From Lytechinus variegatus (taxonomy: Eukaryota > Echinodermata > Echinoidea > Temnopleuroida > Toxopneustidae): DNA of 64,000 nt. The notes beneath the pieces are model-generated. The model was not told where the DNA came from, made no database searches, and worked only from the letters and a program-made list of their open reading frames with translations. The stretch spans positions 9,355,124 to 9,419,123 of the forward strand of contig NC_054755.1 in assembly GCF_018143015.1 (NCBI RefSeq). Direction: 5' to 3'. Shown in pieces: positions 1-13,191 of this stretch (positions are counted from its first letter, which is position 1; every line of letters starts with the position of its first letter). Position numbers and translations under genes: made by a program.

Positions 1-109
1 AAAGAACCTGTTAAGGAAATTTCGCAGAAATACGTACCCTCGCTTGCCATATATATTGCCCCATTTACACAGTGAATTAGACCCTTCCTTGACCTACCTA
101 TTGCACTAG

Positions 110-3100
110 TGAGGTATACTGCCTCGGAGTCGCTACCGCTTCTCCTGGAATGTGCCAAGATCAAAGGAGAGGACTACTTGGATGCGAAGTGGGCATACAT
201 CTACCCAGAGTTACTCAAAGCAATCCAGACAGAACCAGAGGTGGACATCCTGCAACAGCATATGGAGTCTTTCAGTAAGGTGGGTGTTGATATTGAAAAA
301 CGTATTAAAAAATGTGGAAAAAAAAATACACGTAGCTATAGACCAAGTTGGTTTTGGACTTTGGGTACTGTTTTTGATTGGTAATGTGAACAAAGTATAA
401 AGAAAAAATGTGCTATAGACATTTCGGTTTGGAATGCTGTTTTTGTTGAAATTTTTAATGGAGGGTTTCATGTTCGCCTCACAAAAGAAAATTAATGCTC
501 TGACATAGCGACTTACCTGGCTCATTAAATAACCCATTGACAGTGCCTTTGTTCATCTTTGGACCCCCTCCCCCCCCCCCCCTTATGGCCACCGTAGTTA
601 CAGTGCTTCGATGTTGGAATCATCTGTAGATGTCTAGTTTCATTTTGTACTTGAATATTAAAATGAGAAGAGAAAACGGATAAAAAATACTCTTAACCAA
701 AATTTATCCACCTACAAATATTGAAAATATGCACTGACATAAATAATGAGCAAATATTAAAATAATACTGAAAACTGAATGAGCTTCTGATTACTAAGTT
801 TCTATATTGCAGTCTGTAGTCCCACATGTGCATATCGCTGCTGCTGTCATTTGCTTAGTGATCTCTTACATTTCTATGTGTCCGCAGTGTATAGAGTTCT
901 TGGGACAGAGATCGTTGAATCTCAATCAGATGCAGGAAGTTGGGACGACGTTGAATGACATGTTTGAACAGCACTTCAAGAGACAACAGGAGAGACAAGG
1001 TAAAGAGAATGGGAGAGCTGTTCACATACGATGCAAAACTGCAAGCATTTTCCAAAGGGGTCATGTTCTATGTCAGACTTTCAAAATGAATGTTTATGCC
1101 CCTAATTGAAATATGCTTCAGATATGGCAGTTGTGGAGAATAATCTATCAGTTCTCATAAAAGACTTTCCTGTCATTAGATTTGTAATGATGTCCCTTTT
1201 ATGGTAAATGAATTTTCTAGCAGTTGGTAGATCATTATTTGACACTGTTATTGATTTTGTTGCAATTATTTTCATTAAGGTTTTCTTTCAATCAGGGTAT
1301 TACTGAATGATAGATATAATATTTGAAGGTATTGAATGAGAGATGTGTATTTGTATTAATAATTTTTATCTTGTTTTCCAGTAAATTCACAATGATGAAT
1401 TGAAGATTTCTCAACAATTTTTCTTATTTTTTATTTTTTTCTAACAGAACAAAGAAAAGATGAAGACTATGATGACATTGTAGAAGAAGGACTTCAAGAT
1501 GAGGTGAGAAAGAAATTAAGAAAGGATGGTGATGATGATGATGATGATGACGACGAAGACGACAATGGTGGTGATAGTGATGATGATGGTGGTGACAAAC
1601 TCAACTCTTATTCCATTTCTCTTTTTCATCCCCCCCCCCCCCCTCTCTGCATGTTTCTACAAACATGCTTCATTGATTCAACCTCACAAACTTTAGCTAT
1701 GAAACCAAAAGTAAGATGTGGACCAGTAAGAGATAAACAAAGACACAGATCAACCTCACGTTATTTAATTTTATGATGCATTTTATTAGCATATGTGGTT
1801 CGTAAAGTTCTTTGCTTTTTTGATTGAGTTCATGGTGTCTCGAGATGGCCATTGTTTCCTCCGTTATGATTCTCATTCAGAGGTATTCAAAGTCAGGCGG
1901 TGGTTAATATACCTTGCTCTTTGGGTAGCCCCAGAAGAAGTCGCATGGCAGGAGGTCGGTGGATGTGGGAGGCCACTCTACAGGATAATGAGTTGCGCCC
2001 ACTCTCTCATGGAAGAGCTCTTCCAGTCGTTCCGCCACATTGATTCTTGAATGTGCTGGAGCCCCATCTTTTATCCACCGAATCTCCCTGAAGCTACCAT
2101 CATCCTGGTGCTGGAAAAGTGCTTTCAACTGAGGAACGATCTCCTTATTGATAATGCGCAGATAGCTGTTTCCGTCCAACTTGTTGAAGAAAACTTGGCC
2201 AATCAACGCTCCATTTCCGCACATTCCCATCCAGACAGATACCTTGTTGCGTGAGATGTTGCGATTGAAGTGGAATGGTGGCAGTTCACCGGTAGGAGCA
2301 TATTGCCTCGCGTTCTGACTGTGTACTCGCCCTTTCATGAAGAAAGGGGCTTCATCTCCTATGACAAATGTGATGTGATGATCCCTGGGACTCTCGTCAG
2401 TAGCCACTCGCAGTAGCGAAGTCTCCTCGATGGGTCACCAAAGTTGGTGACAGCACGTGAAATGGGTACCACCAGGTGTCATTCCTGATGATCCGTTGAA
2501 ATGAGGACTTGGATATTCCCATTCAGTTCCTTCTTCTTGATAAATGTGGTTTCTGATCCAGTGCGCCATAAATGATCAATGTTGTCAGTAGTCTTAACCG
2601 TTCTCCTACCAGACCTAACCTTGTTCAAGTTCAATTAAATTTATTCAAATTCCATTCAATAAAAATACAAGATACAATATCAGAGAAATACATAGGTACA
2701 AAGCAATTAAACATACATAAATACAAAATGAAATTTGGGAGACTGCAAAAGACCAAAAGGTCTTGACGAGACAGACCCCGAGTGCCATCATGGCAATACA
2801 AGTTCTGTCTAGTTGCCCTCTCTTCTTGGGTTTTCCCTATTTCATTGAAAATACTGATGTCATCATCAAAATACTGATTTTCAGCTTTTAAAAATACTGA
2901 AATGTTCTTTTTCAGGTTGGCAGCTCTGAAAGCCTCAGCAACATGCTGAAGGCTCCCAGATCGTCCCAACTCTGTTAGAAGAAATACTTTTTTGTTCTGT
3001 CGTGCTAAATAGAAAGTGACAATGTCAGCCATTTTCAGCTTACTTAATTTTCACTGACTAACCAGTTTCATTAGCATTCTATGCTTGGATTATTTTGTTA

Positions 3101-6100
3101 CTTTTGTCTAGTGCTGGGAAAGGCAACAATCTAACAAATTTGTTGAATTGAATTATTAAGATACAAGCACTATTTAGATTGAACATTATTCTTTATTCTG
3201 AAGCATTTTTAGTGGTTGTGGCGTCTTATGAAGGGCAAGAAATGAAAGTTTTGAATATGTAGATTTTAAAGAGAATTGCACATACTGCCCACCAAACAAC
3301 AATTTTGTTTGTTTCCTGTCTTCAAATTGTTTTTACTCACTCATGCATGAAATGAAAGAGAAAACGAAGTTTTAAAATGATGGGTTATTCATGAATTTTG
3401 ATTCAGAATAAGTGTTGATAAATCATTGATCAATCTCTGTTTCATTTTATCAGGGGCACATTGTATAAAAGCAGATTATTATTTTCATTTAATATATCTG
3501 CTTGTATGTACATGTACCTTTTCAATGCTCAAGGAGACTGGAGAGAGGAAAACTCATTTCAGTATTTACCCGTTTCTTTTCTGTTTCTATTAATGCAGGA
3601 CGATGATGATGTCTACCTACTCAGTAAAATCTCAGATATCTTACATGCTGTATTAGGCACATATGCTGACGTTGCCCTTCCGTTCTTTGAAATGCTTATG
3701 AAAAACATCATCAGATTATTGGTAAGTCAATGCATTTTAGTTCTTAGCTTTTGAGCACTATAGAAGGATACCCTATGACCCACTCTTAATACTTATGTTA
3801 AAAATAAATGCCAGTTATAACAATTTCAAAATTTCAAAATGACCACCCAAGTGTATGAATGAAAAATATGTGGCAAAGTATTCTGGAAGAAATTGTGTAC
3901 TTGCTGAGAAATACTGTAAGCAAAATAAGCATGACATTTCACCAAAATGTTGAGTTTTTTTTTTCAAGCAATAATAGCACGCTGTCCCACATGTGCTTAT
4001 CTATGTTGGCGAACTTCAGTGTGATTGTTTTTCAGCTTAGATTTCCTGATTTCACAAAATTCAGTTAAAGCTTGGTTTTGTAGACTTTCTCATGAAATCA
4101 GTGTCTATTGCGAATACTTTCATTTATATTTAAGTTAGGATTTCTATTTGTAGATGATAATTTTGAAATTCTGGCATTATTTTGTCGCAAGCAAACTACC
4201 CATTTTAGTGAAATATCAATTAATAAATGATGATATATAAAATTTATATCATGTTGCATACAAAAATTTAAAGTGCAATAAAAAGAAAAGATTCTATTAA
4301 ATTCCTAGTGCCTTGTCTATGGTTCCTTTTTTTGTTTGAATACTTAGTTTTTTTATATATAATTCCAAGTAAGGTTTTTCCTCATTACTGGGTCCCTTGG
4401 AGAGGGCCTTAAGCCTTGGGTCCTCCAGTTGCTTGCCTACAGGCGTGCTTTCTTTAGCAGTCGGTTCAGATCATTTTCATTTTTTCTTGTTTTTATTTCA
4501 GCCTCAGGACAAACCGTGGACAGACAGGCAGTGGGGTATTTGTATGTTTGATGACCTCATAGAATTCTGCGGATCGGTAAGTAAAATTTTCAGAAAAGAA
4601 GACTCGCCATTCTGCGCCCGCCTTACACCCTGCCCCCTCCCTCAAACATTGGGCAGGGGTATATTTTGCGGGTAACCACTGCATGTTAATGAATTATTAC
4701 TATAAAAATGTAAAATTGTATGTTTTTATCACTATTCAAATATAGGGATTTTAACCCTAACCAAGCCAGCTTATTTTTGCTGTTCTTTGGCTGGGGGAAG
4801 GGGGAGGGAGCAAAATTAACCCCTCACCCCATCGCATCTTGACCTAGAATAAGAACTGTACATTAAGCTGAAAACACAATTTGTATTGCATTTGCCAAAG
4901 CTTTGATAGGAGCTATCAAACCAAATTATCAGTCATACATTTTCGAGGAATTTTAATGATGGATCTCTCAAGGTTCGTTTTATCCACTTTTTTTAAAAAC
5001 TACCCAATTGTAATGCTATTTTCTGTTGACAGATTGCGTGGCAGTATAAGGATTATTTTCTTGCTTCGATGCAAGAGAATTTACAGGACAAGAGTCCTGA
5101 AGTCAGGCAGGCGGCATCCTACGGGTTCGGGGTCATGGCAAAGTGTGGAGGTGAACAGTTTGCGCAAGCTTGTGTAGGTAAGTCAATCAAATTTACTGCA
5201 GTGGAGTAAACAAGAGACACAAACAAACCTATCAAAATGCCACATCCATACATTATGCAACAATAACATTATAGTACAGGCTGATAAATTCAAGCAAGAG
5301 AATTGAGAAAATCTGCTTGGTATTTCCATGTTTCTAGTTGGTTGATTGAAGGATTGAAATTTGATATGTGAAAGATTTCATACATATAGTTAAAGAAATA
5401 AAGTTCTTAATGAAATACAGCTCTTCACAAAATCCCCTGAAACCACCCATTCTAATACTCATTGCATCACAAAAGACTGCCCATCTGTTTCAGTGCACTT
5501 AGTAAATGTGAGTAATTTATATTCCAGGGAGTATTCTGCTTTAATATAAAAATACATGCTATGCCAATAAAATCTTATGAATAAAAAATCAATAAAGTCA
5601 ATTCAATAAATAAATTTAATTTAATATATAAATTCAATTCAAAATCAATTGTAAATAAAAAAATATCAGTAAAACATATGAAGAATAATGTCAGCATGTG
5701 AGTTATAATGAAACACCTTTCAGTGAATAAATAGGTAATATTAATACAGATGATAATGGGTTAAAGCTGTTAATATTCACAATCTTTGGTGACATTGAAT
5801 TTCATATGCAATTCTTTTTTCACTGGTCCACTGGTCTGTGATGAAAAATCATTGATGAGCACTGGTTAAAAAAAAATTGATATGACACAGCTCTAATACT
5901 ATTACCTGAGTGGTGATTTTATTGAGCTTTTATTTGAGCTTTGTCATAACAACTTGTGTCTTTAAGACTTTCCAAGGGTGTATGAAAATCTGTAAAGAAT
6001 TTCTAAGAGAGTCAAAAGCTTTTGGTTCCTGTCTCATCCACAGAAGCTGTTCCGTTCCTCAGTTCAACCATCATGGCTGCCGGAGCGAGGGAGAAAGAGA

Positions 6101-9100
6101 ACCTCAACGCCACGGAGAATTCCATCGCTGCGGTGACGAAGATCATCAAGTACCATCAAGGCAGATTGAACCTGAATGAGTTAATCCCACTCTGGTTCTC
6201 GTGGTTGCCAGTTACGGAAGACAAGGAAGAGGCCGGCCATGTCTATGACTTCCTCTGCGATATCGCTTGGACGTGAGTCCCTATCATCCTCTCCAGGGAT
6301 GGATCAAGGATTACATTAAACCCCCATTCCACAGAGATCAAGACCGCTGAAAGACCTTTGAAAGACCATGAATTTTGGTTGATCTTTCAGAGGTCTCTCA
6401 ATGAACCTACAATGGTCTTTTAGGTCTTACACGAGCCCTGACCAATCTTTCAGTGGTCTTCGTGGTCTTCATGTGCTCCAAAACTTTTTGAAACGGTTCA
6501 AAACAGTCTTACAGCGGTCTTTAATGCAGGAAAATGGTCTTTCAGCAGTCTTTCAGCTGTCTTTCGATGAACTTTCAAAGGTCTTCATAGTCTTTCAATG
6601 TTCTTTCGGCAGTCTCAAGATTTTTGCGATTACTGTAAGACTCATGAGAGATCATTGAAAGATCATTCAAAGATCACTGAAAAACCAAGCAAAGATCTCT
6701 GAAAGACCATTGAAAGATCTCTAAAGGACTACTCTAAGAGCAGCAAGACAAGAAATATCCATCAATCTTTCAAAGTTCTTTGAGGGGTCTTTCTGAGCCA
6801 TTCCACAGAGATGACAAATTTCAATGATCTCAAAGACCACTGTAAGACTTCACAAATTTTAAGTCTTTCAGTGGTCTTTCAACGGTCTCGGGGGTGGGGG
6901 GGGGGGTAGGTAGAGAAAATAGATTCTTCTGTTTGGCAAAGTTTCTATGAGACTCCCCCCCCTTGCCAATAGTGACAATTGCAATGATCTGAGATGAATC
7001 ACAAGGTTAAGGTCAGATAGATCTTTAATAGAAAATTGAAGGAGGTTAGTCTGGCAATGGTGTAGGCATAAATTTTGACTGCATGCAATCAAGAACCTGT
7101 GAAGTTGTGTTCAAATTGGTGGGGGGGGTACGGAAAATAAAAAAAAAATTGTTCGGCAAAGGTTTTATTAACCCCCCCCCAAAAAAAATAAACAAATAAA
7201 TAAAAATATAAATGAATAAATGAATTAAATGAATTAAATGAATAAATAAAAATAGTGATACAATAATGAAAGAAAAAGAAAAGTGAATGATCTGAGTGGG
7301 GATCACTAGGTTCACAGAGATCACTATTTGAATATTGTAGAAGTTAATTTTTAGGTTTTTTCTTGTTGTGGAGGCATAAATTTTGACTGCATGCAGCCAA
7401 GAATCCTTTAGGTTTTGTTCAATTTTCTTACATCCATCCATAAAAATACTCCTTTCTGACAAGTAAGATGTTGTTGGAATCTGGAAAGAAAACTTTCTGA
7501 CTCAACTCAGCCAAAATTTCCCTATATTGTAGAAGTCAAGTGTGAGGTATTTTTTCTTGGTGTGGAAGCTGTGGAGGCATAAATTTTGACTGCATGCAGC
7601 CAAGAATCCTTTAGGTTTTGTTCAATTTTCTTACATCCATCCATAAAAATACTCCTTTCTGACAAGTAAGATGTTGTTGGAATCTGGAAAGAAAACTTTC
7701 TGACTCAACTCTGCCAAAATTTCCCTATATTGTAGGAGTTAGGTGTGAGGTATTTTTTCTTGGTGTGGAACTTGTGGAGGCATAAATTTTGACTGCATGC
7801 AGCCAAGAATTCTTTAGGTTTTGTTCAATTTTCTTACATTCATCCATAACAATTCAACAAAACGTTGAAATCTGGAAAGAAAATTTCTGACATGACTCGC
7901 CAAAATTTCCTCTGACATCCAAGACATCATGGTATAAAACTATAGTAACTGAATTTCCTGAAAAGTTAATAATTTTCACTGAACAAAAGTGTAAATAAAC
8001 TTGAACGTGCTTTGACCAATATTGACAACCATGGTACAATATCTGTTTGAATAGCATTGTTTAAACCAAGGAATTTAGCATTTCAGGGGAGTTTTCAGAA
8101 AACATGTCAATGATTTTCACTTAATGGATTGCTTTTAGCCAATCAGATGCAAGGATTACAGTAGCTTGTAACAGTAGTCAGTGACTATTTGTTTCATGAA
8201 ATGTTCCCCTTGACTATCAATTTCATCAGCATGAATTGAGGTAGTCATTGTCCTCATGTGAAATTACCTTTCACATTTTTTTCCTCCTTTTTTTCAGTGG
8301 AAACGAGGTCATCATGGGAAAAAACAATCAGAATTTACCAAACATCTTGTCGGTCATTGCGGAAGCCTTCGATCGAGAAGCTCTCTCAGAAAACGAGGAG
8401 GTCTTCAGAAAGTGTTGCAGGTTCATCAGGGATGTGCAAGTAAGTCAAAACTATGTGTAGATAATCCTCAGGTTTTTGACTGAAGACTGTATTAGAGATG
8501 CATAGCTTTCAAATTGGCAACAATCATTAATATTATATTCTTTTTTTATACTTTGAAAAATTACCGTTTGGATATAAAATGAGCCAAAAATAATGATTAC
8601 TGGATATGTTTATTGAACAAGAGCCAGTTGGCATTTGTAAACAGAGGCACAGGACCTCTTTAACATGATTTGTATGCATATGACATGACAGCGATTCTTG
8701 GTTTATGAGACCAAAAGTCGCCCATTGAATTCATTAAAATTATCTTTTCTTGTGGTAACAAAGAACTGATTGATAGATCTAATTCGAACTTTCTTCAGAT
8801 GTCCGATCAAAATAAAATATCTGCATATTATACTTTCATAAAGCAAGGATTGAAATTTCAGGATGTTTTCTTTGTCTAAATTTTTGATAACAACATTAAG
8901 ACACAAGTTATCCAAAAATAAAATTTCAACTCTTAAAAAGAATGAACAGCTGCAAAAAAATTCAAAGGTCATTGTGCTTAAAAAAAATTGAGTTTTAGAT
9001 GATATATGTACTTGTATATAATTCACATTATTGATGCTTTATCAAAGCTGCAGACGGGCATTAATTTATGTTGAAGTATTAACCATTTTAAATTGGTCCT

Positions 9101-9208
9101 TTCCTTTCTTCATAGAATAACGGGGACATATGGGGACCGGCGTTTGCCGAGCTGAATGAAGAGCACCAACGTGTAATCACGGCAGCGCTTCAGATGACGG
9201 CTTCATAG
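110..9208 (+). CDS. IPO5: Importin-5 (IPO5/RanBP5), C-terminal nine coding exons, 5'-partial
   Basis: Importin-5 is a karyopherin-beta receptor that carries ribosomal proteins, histones and other cargo through nuclear pores and releases it on RanGTP binding. Exons read at 110-279, 888-999, 1448-1503, 3599-3721, 4502-4576, 5033-5177, 6044-6272, 8298-8439 and 9116-9208, all with GT-AG borders and matching phases, giving about 380 residues and a TAG stop at 9206. Vertebrate IPO5 is about 1,100 residues, so roughly two thirds lies left of the window. Diagnostic stretches are ESLPLLLECAK, an acidic linker followed by DDDDVYLLSKISDILH, DRQWGICMFDD, SPEVRQAASYGFGVMA, NATENSIAAV and WFSWLPVTEDKEEA; these match the C-terminal HEAT repeats of the family. 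The first exon starts with two bases of a split Val codon. No frameshift was seen. Introns carry many repeats. Exon identity is secure; exact borders are by eye. Confidence 0.95.
1527..1606 (+). repeat. GAT/GAC microsatellite just inside an IPO5 intron
   Basis: An imperfect (GAT)n/(GAC)n tract starts 24 bases after the donor of the third visible IPO5 exon (ends 1503). It is open in the exon frame: read-through would add an Asp-rich stretch, and the next exon (3599) also starts with Asp codons. The donor GTGAGA looks normal, so I treat the tract as intronic. Confidence 0.8.
1904..2545 (-). pseudogene. Decayed mariner-like (IS630/Tc1-mariner) transposase remnant
   Basis: In an IPO5 intron, the minus strand encodes about 165 residues of a DDE transposase. 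Visible motifs are GDEAPFFMKGRV (first catalytic Asp region), VSVWMGM, IRWIKDGAPAH (second Asp) and VEWPPTSTDLLPCDFFWG (C-terminal catalytic region). The upstream block RRLRYCEWLLT is present just above position 2400 but in another frame, so there is a frameshift there. The N-terminal helix-turn-helix region is not readable. Terminal inverted repeats were not located. It is a dead, truncated copy in reverse orientation to IPO5. Confidence 0.85.
2631..3032 (-). other. Unidentified open stretch in IPO5 intron, probably repeat-derived
   Basis: The minus strand is open for about 133 codons but resembles no family I recognise. It starts 86 bases beyond the transposase remnant and lies wholly in an intron. 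The composition and the hydrophobic C-terminal half look like chance or repeat sequence. I do not call it a gene. Confidence 0.25.
3836..4140 (+). repeat. Dispersed repeat, copy 1 (partner at 47932-48275)
   Basis: This intronic stretch and 47932-48275 in a CWC15 intron align over about 300 bases in the same orientation. Both contain ATGACCACCCAAGTGT, an AAATATGTG(G/C)CAAAG block, CACTGTCCCAC-type text and GACTTTCTCATGAAATCAG. Small indels separate them. No coding potential, TIR or tRNA-like head was seen. The class is unknown. Confidence 0.75.
4385..4475 (+). repeat. SINE 3'-body fragment
   Basis: About 90 bases resemble the body (not the tRNA head) of the SINE at 15741-15941, in the opposite orientation. 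Shared text includes the CTTAAGCC motif, a TTGCTTGC block, an ACAGGC block and the AGCAGTCGG end. It is a 5'-truncated copy lying about 30 bases upstream of an IPO5 exon acceptor. Confidence 0.6.
6318..6895. repeat. Degenerate foldback satellite of GGTCTTTCA-type units
   Basis: About 580 bases in an IPO5 intron consist of short imperfect units such as GGTCTTTCAGTGG and the complement GAAAGACC. They run in both orientations, so the region can fold on itself. It ends at a G-rich tract near 6893-6908. No gene is present. Confidence 0.7.
7064..7860 (+). repeat. Tandem repeat, about 200-bp unit, IPO5 intron
   Basis: Units begin with GGCATAAATTTTGACTGCA near 7064, 7370, 7572 and 7774. The last three are spaced about 202 bases apart and are nearly identical. 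The first is diverged and separated by A/T- and C-rich low-complexity sequence. Each unit continues with GGTTTTGTTCAATTTTC and a TCTGGAAAGAAA block. Confidence 0.85.
8087..8206. mobile_element. MITE family 'GGGAGCATTTCATGAA', copy 1
   Basis: This roughly 120-base element has imperfect inverted ends (GGGGAGTTTTCAGAAAA at one side, TTTCATGAAATGTTCCCCT at the other) and an internal AGCCAATCAGAT block. Related copies are at 12988-13126 and 50886-51003. No coding sequence. Confidence 0.6.
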
Positions 9209-10640
9209 AAGGCGCCAGATGGGGTCCTTATCTTCTTTTATTTCACGGCTTCGTAGAGGGCGACAGACACATCCCTATCTTCTCTCGGTCTGTCATCCAT
9301 GAGACTTATCAACGATCACAAATTTATCTTGGCATTTTCTTCTGATTTTGGTACAAATGTACCATTTTCCTTCTCATTTGCAAAGCTTTCATAACTTTCT
9401 CCTTCCTTTCTACAGTGGCTTTTGTAGGTTTTTCCAGGGTGTTACAAGCTTTTGTGAAGTAGAGAGAATAATGTGATTTATCTGAGAATCAAATATAATA
9501 CTTCTAGTTTATTGATGAGCGATCATGAATAAGGATATCATAAGGTTAAGAATTGAATCGGTTGCAGAGTATTGTTGACATGAAGGTAATCGTTTGGTTC
9601 CTATTTCTAAAGATCGCAATATTCAGTTTACATTGGGTGATGTGCTGACTTGAGGTTATGGGGAAGGCCAGTGATATGCAGTCTGCAAAATGATGATCTT
9701 TAAAGTGATGTAACATGATTCCATACTGTTTCAATACTATGAGTAGATTCTTTCATTAGCCACAAAGCAGCAACTTATTTTGTCATGTTTAACAGATTAT
9801 TGGTTTTCTTGTGATATGAGGCAAGAGCACCGGTATTAAATTTGCATCAAGCCATCTACACTGAACAAATAATTACACTATCAAAGTATGAAATTATTTT
9901 AATTTCACTCATGTTGAAATCGTTCGGGGATTCTTTTCTGATTCTCGTCTATTCCTGTGAGTTTGGTAGTAAACTTTACAGAATGATATGCCGATGAAGG
10001 ATTTGTTTAGACTGCTTTCATCAGGAAATCAAATATTAATGCATGCTGGTTGAGTGATGTGCAGTGATGAGATAGAAATAGAGGAAGATATATTCTGTTA
10101 TGGTTTGGGGAAACTGAGGGATTGCGCGAGGCCTTAAACTTCTGTAATTTTCAGGCAAAAGGCAACTGTTCAAAAGGCACATTTTTGCATTACAGCACAA
10201 ATGGGCATGAAAATATGCAAGGCTTGTGAACGGCAGTGAGGAATACGAGTAGGTCGTGGCTTTGAGTTAAATCAAGCCCTGTGGTGTGGCACTTTGTTAG
10301 ACAAATATTGAACATGTTGAATTGTGAAATCTGAAATCTCAGTGACATTTCTTTCATACATGTTCATGATCAAACATTTATTTGCATGAATCATATCAGA
10401 AGTCTGAAAATGTTTCAGACGATATAGCATGGAGTGTTTTTTCCATAGTATAGTTGAATTTATATAGGTAAGAAATATGATACCCCCCCTTCCCCAGTTA
10501 TGTAATTGACCAAGTCAGTACTACAGTTAGTCCTTTTCTTTTTCCCCTTCTTGATTTGCTATTTGGTTCTACCATACATGTTGATGTATGCAATTTCACA
10601 AATGAATAAAGTGTTATTTTAGCATGACAAGTATATAATT
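9209..10640 (+). other. IPO5 3' untranslated region (inferred)
   Basis: Sequence after the IPO5 stop holds no other gene. The first AATAAA hexamer judged likely to be functional is at 10605-10610, which would give a 3' UTR of about 1.4 kb. The end point is inferred; later A-rich sites near 12005 could also serve. Confidence 0.5.
10605..10610 (+). promoter_or_regulatory. Candidate poly(A) signal AATAAA for IPO5
   Basis: AATAAA is followed within 30 bases by a GTGTTATTTT-type U/GU-rich segment, the usual layout of a cleavage site. It lies 1.4 kb after the stop codon. Without transcript ends this is only the best candidate. Confidence 0.4.
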
Positions 10641-12987
10641 GTGAATTGAAATGAATAATACTGCATGTGAATGCATGCTGTATTAAGTGAAAAAGATTGT
10701 TGGTTTGAAATGAATTTATTATTTGAATCCCATTTTTTTTTCATTTGAATGTTGAGGACCATTTATAAACAATTCCATATCTGCTTTTTTTTTAGCTGAT
10801 ATATTATTTCAAAGAGCTGAATTATGAATATGTTTCTTGTTGTTCATGTGAGTGTTGTGTTAATCCAGAATTCATGTATGTTATGCATAATTACATCTAG
10901 AAAAACAAAACAAAGACTGCCTTTTTGTTTGTTTTTTTCAGATGAAGCACACAATCTGAAAAGAAAACGACTCCAGATGATCAAAATCAGTAATACCCCA
11001 TAATTTCATTAGAATGCAATATTAAAAAAAAAGGAGGAAGAAGCACATAATTTAATATATTTGAACAAGAAATTAAAATATGCAAGAACATGGACAGAGT
11101 AATCTTTGTTGGATATAGTACCACAAAACAATGTTGAACATATTGCCCATATAGATTAGAGATGTTAATCTATAGCTTTGCATCATACGTTCAAAAGAAT
11201 TTGAAGATTTGCTGAATTCATAACATAGTGATTTCATGTTGTGAACTCGTATTATTATCTAAAGCCGGTCTACCATACTTCTTTTTATCTGCAACTTATT
11301 GTTATGTCTCAGATCCCGTCTCCGAAAAGATTGTTTAGCTTTCTAGCACCCGTGACTGAACAAGCCAAGAGTCGTAGCGTTTCTTTCTCTTCGTATTTGA
11401 ATCTTGGCAACTTAGATCCCATCAACTGAAAAGTTGTTCAACTTTCTTATATACATGACATAACATGCCTAGAGTCATAGAATTTCTTCCTCTTTTTATG
11501 CCAATGTTGGCAGGTTTGGATATCATTTCATTATTTGCTATAGTACTATTAACTTTTGCCATGATTTTATGTATTAGGATGTTGTTTTGGCTTGGTTGTT
11601 TTTGTTATCTTTCGCAAAGGTGTGTGATTGCCGTCCCCCTGCTCTTTCATATGCCATCCTATAGTTGATTACTAGTTCTGTTTCAGTGTTGTGTTCCAAT
11701 TCTTGAAAATCTTCATAAAATTAGTCATGCTGAATTTCTGTATAAAACTCCCATTTCCCATCAGTTAATGTATCCGACTTCCGAAGATTTCAGCTGTAAA
11801 TTTCATAATTTGTTCTCCATAAACTAATGTTACCCTATGGAGGCGATGGTATATTTTTTGTGAAGAACTATGACTTGTTTGTACATTGTGTAAGTATAGG
11901 TATTCAAAAATGATATTTTGAGGGATGTAAAAAGTTTACAATTTGTCACCAGCAATTTGCTAGTATTGTAGTTACGGCAAATGTAAATAAACACTTGAAA
12001 GAAAATAAATATGTGCAACTTATCGAAGAGAATAGGGTATGCAAAATTTCTTTTGAAATGTGATTTATTTTTGTATATTGTACATGGAAATACATATCGT
12101 AAGATGTGATTTATAATTCAGTTTGAGGCTAGATATTCCTGAAATTAAGGTCCCCCCCCCTCAGTTTGAATTCACACACTACAAATCAGTTATACATGTA
12201 CATGTACCTTGATTGCTTTGAGCAGTTACCTAATAATTGGCCTTTTTAGAATTAACATTTATTACCCGGTACACACCCTTAAAAAACATACTGTGTGACT
12301 GCTATTCAAAATGGCTCATCAGCCAGCAGTGAAAAAAAGTCTTTATGAAAATTTCTAATTATAAGCTCAAATTCAAGTTATTCACGTGCAAGTCACAAAT
12401 TCTGGCATAAGAGATGACAAAAAAGATGTTCAAAACAAATTCAATCATGTCTGAACAAGTCTTTCATGTCCACAAATTACATTTCATGGGTAATTCTTTC
12501 ACACAGCCTCACACAATTGCATTTTTCAATAAATCATGTGTTACTATACAATGTCTTTGTTCAAGTCTGTAAAGGTTAACATGTATAACTTGAAATAAAT
12601 TTCTTAGTTTTAATCATGTATTATTTGTATACTTTAATAATGGAGTCCAGTTACAAAACATTTTTGGGGGAAGTATTTGAGAAATAAGTTTTGACACCAT
12701 CGATCAGTAAATAAACATAAGGAATAGTATGGAAAGTGAACTAGAAACATAAACATGCATCATAAGTATTTGAAATTTCCTACCATTCAAGAGGCCAGTT
12801 TTCTAAACCGATTCCAATTTGTGAAAATTAGGCATGCTTTCTATCCTGGGAACCCAATCCAGTTGCATACATGCACATTAGTTGTTGCTATGCCTTTCAA
12901 GCCTCTAGCAAGCTTTCAGGTTGTCAAGAACAAGCTTTGAGTAAAAACGCATCCATAACATTCATAAGGGTAAGTATGAGTGGAGGG
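10641..12987. other. Intergenic AT-rich stretch, nothing recognised
   Basis: I see no exon-like conservation, repeat ends or RNA gene here, only AT-rich sequence with short chance open frames. Part may still be IPO5 3' UTR if a distal poly(A) site is used. Confidence 0.5.
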
Positions 12988-13126
12988 AGGATTTCATGAA
13001 CCATCTTGCCAGTGATTTTCACTGTGAAATTTGCTCCCAGCCAATCAGATTCAAGGATTTCAGTGGCTTGTAACAAATATAGTCAGTGAAACTGAAAATC
13101 ACTTTCATGAAATGCTCCCTTCATTT
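12988..13126. mobile_element. MITE family 'GGGAGCATTTCATGAA', copy 2
   Basis: It is homologous to 8087-8206 over its length: GTGATTTTCACT, CCCAGCCAATCAGATTCAAGG and GTGGCTTGTAACA, closing with CATGAAATGCTCCC. The outer ends are complementary to each other. Non-coding. Confidence 0.6.
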
Positions 13127-13191
13127 CTCCACCTATTTTAGCTCACCGATTCTCATTTTTCAAGAACTGTTGAAATTGTCTCGTCTGATCT

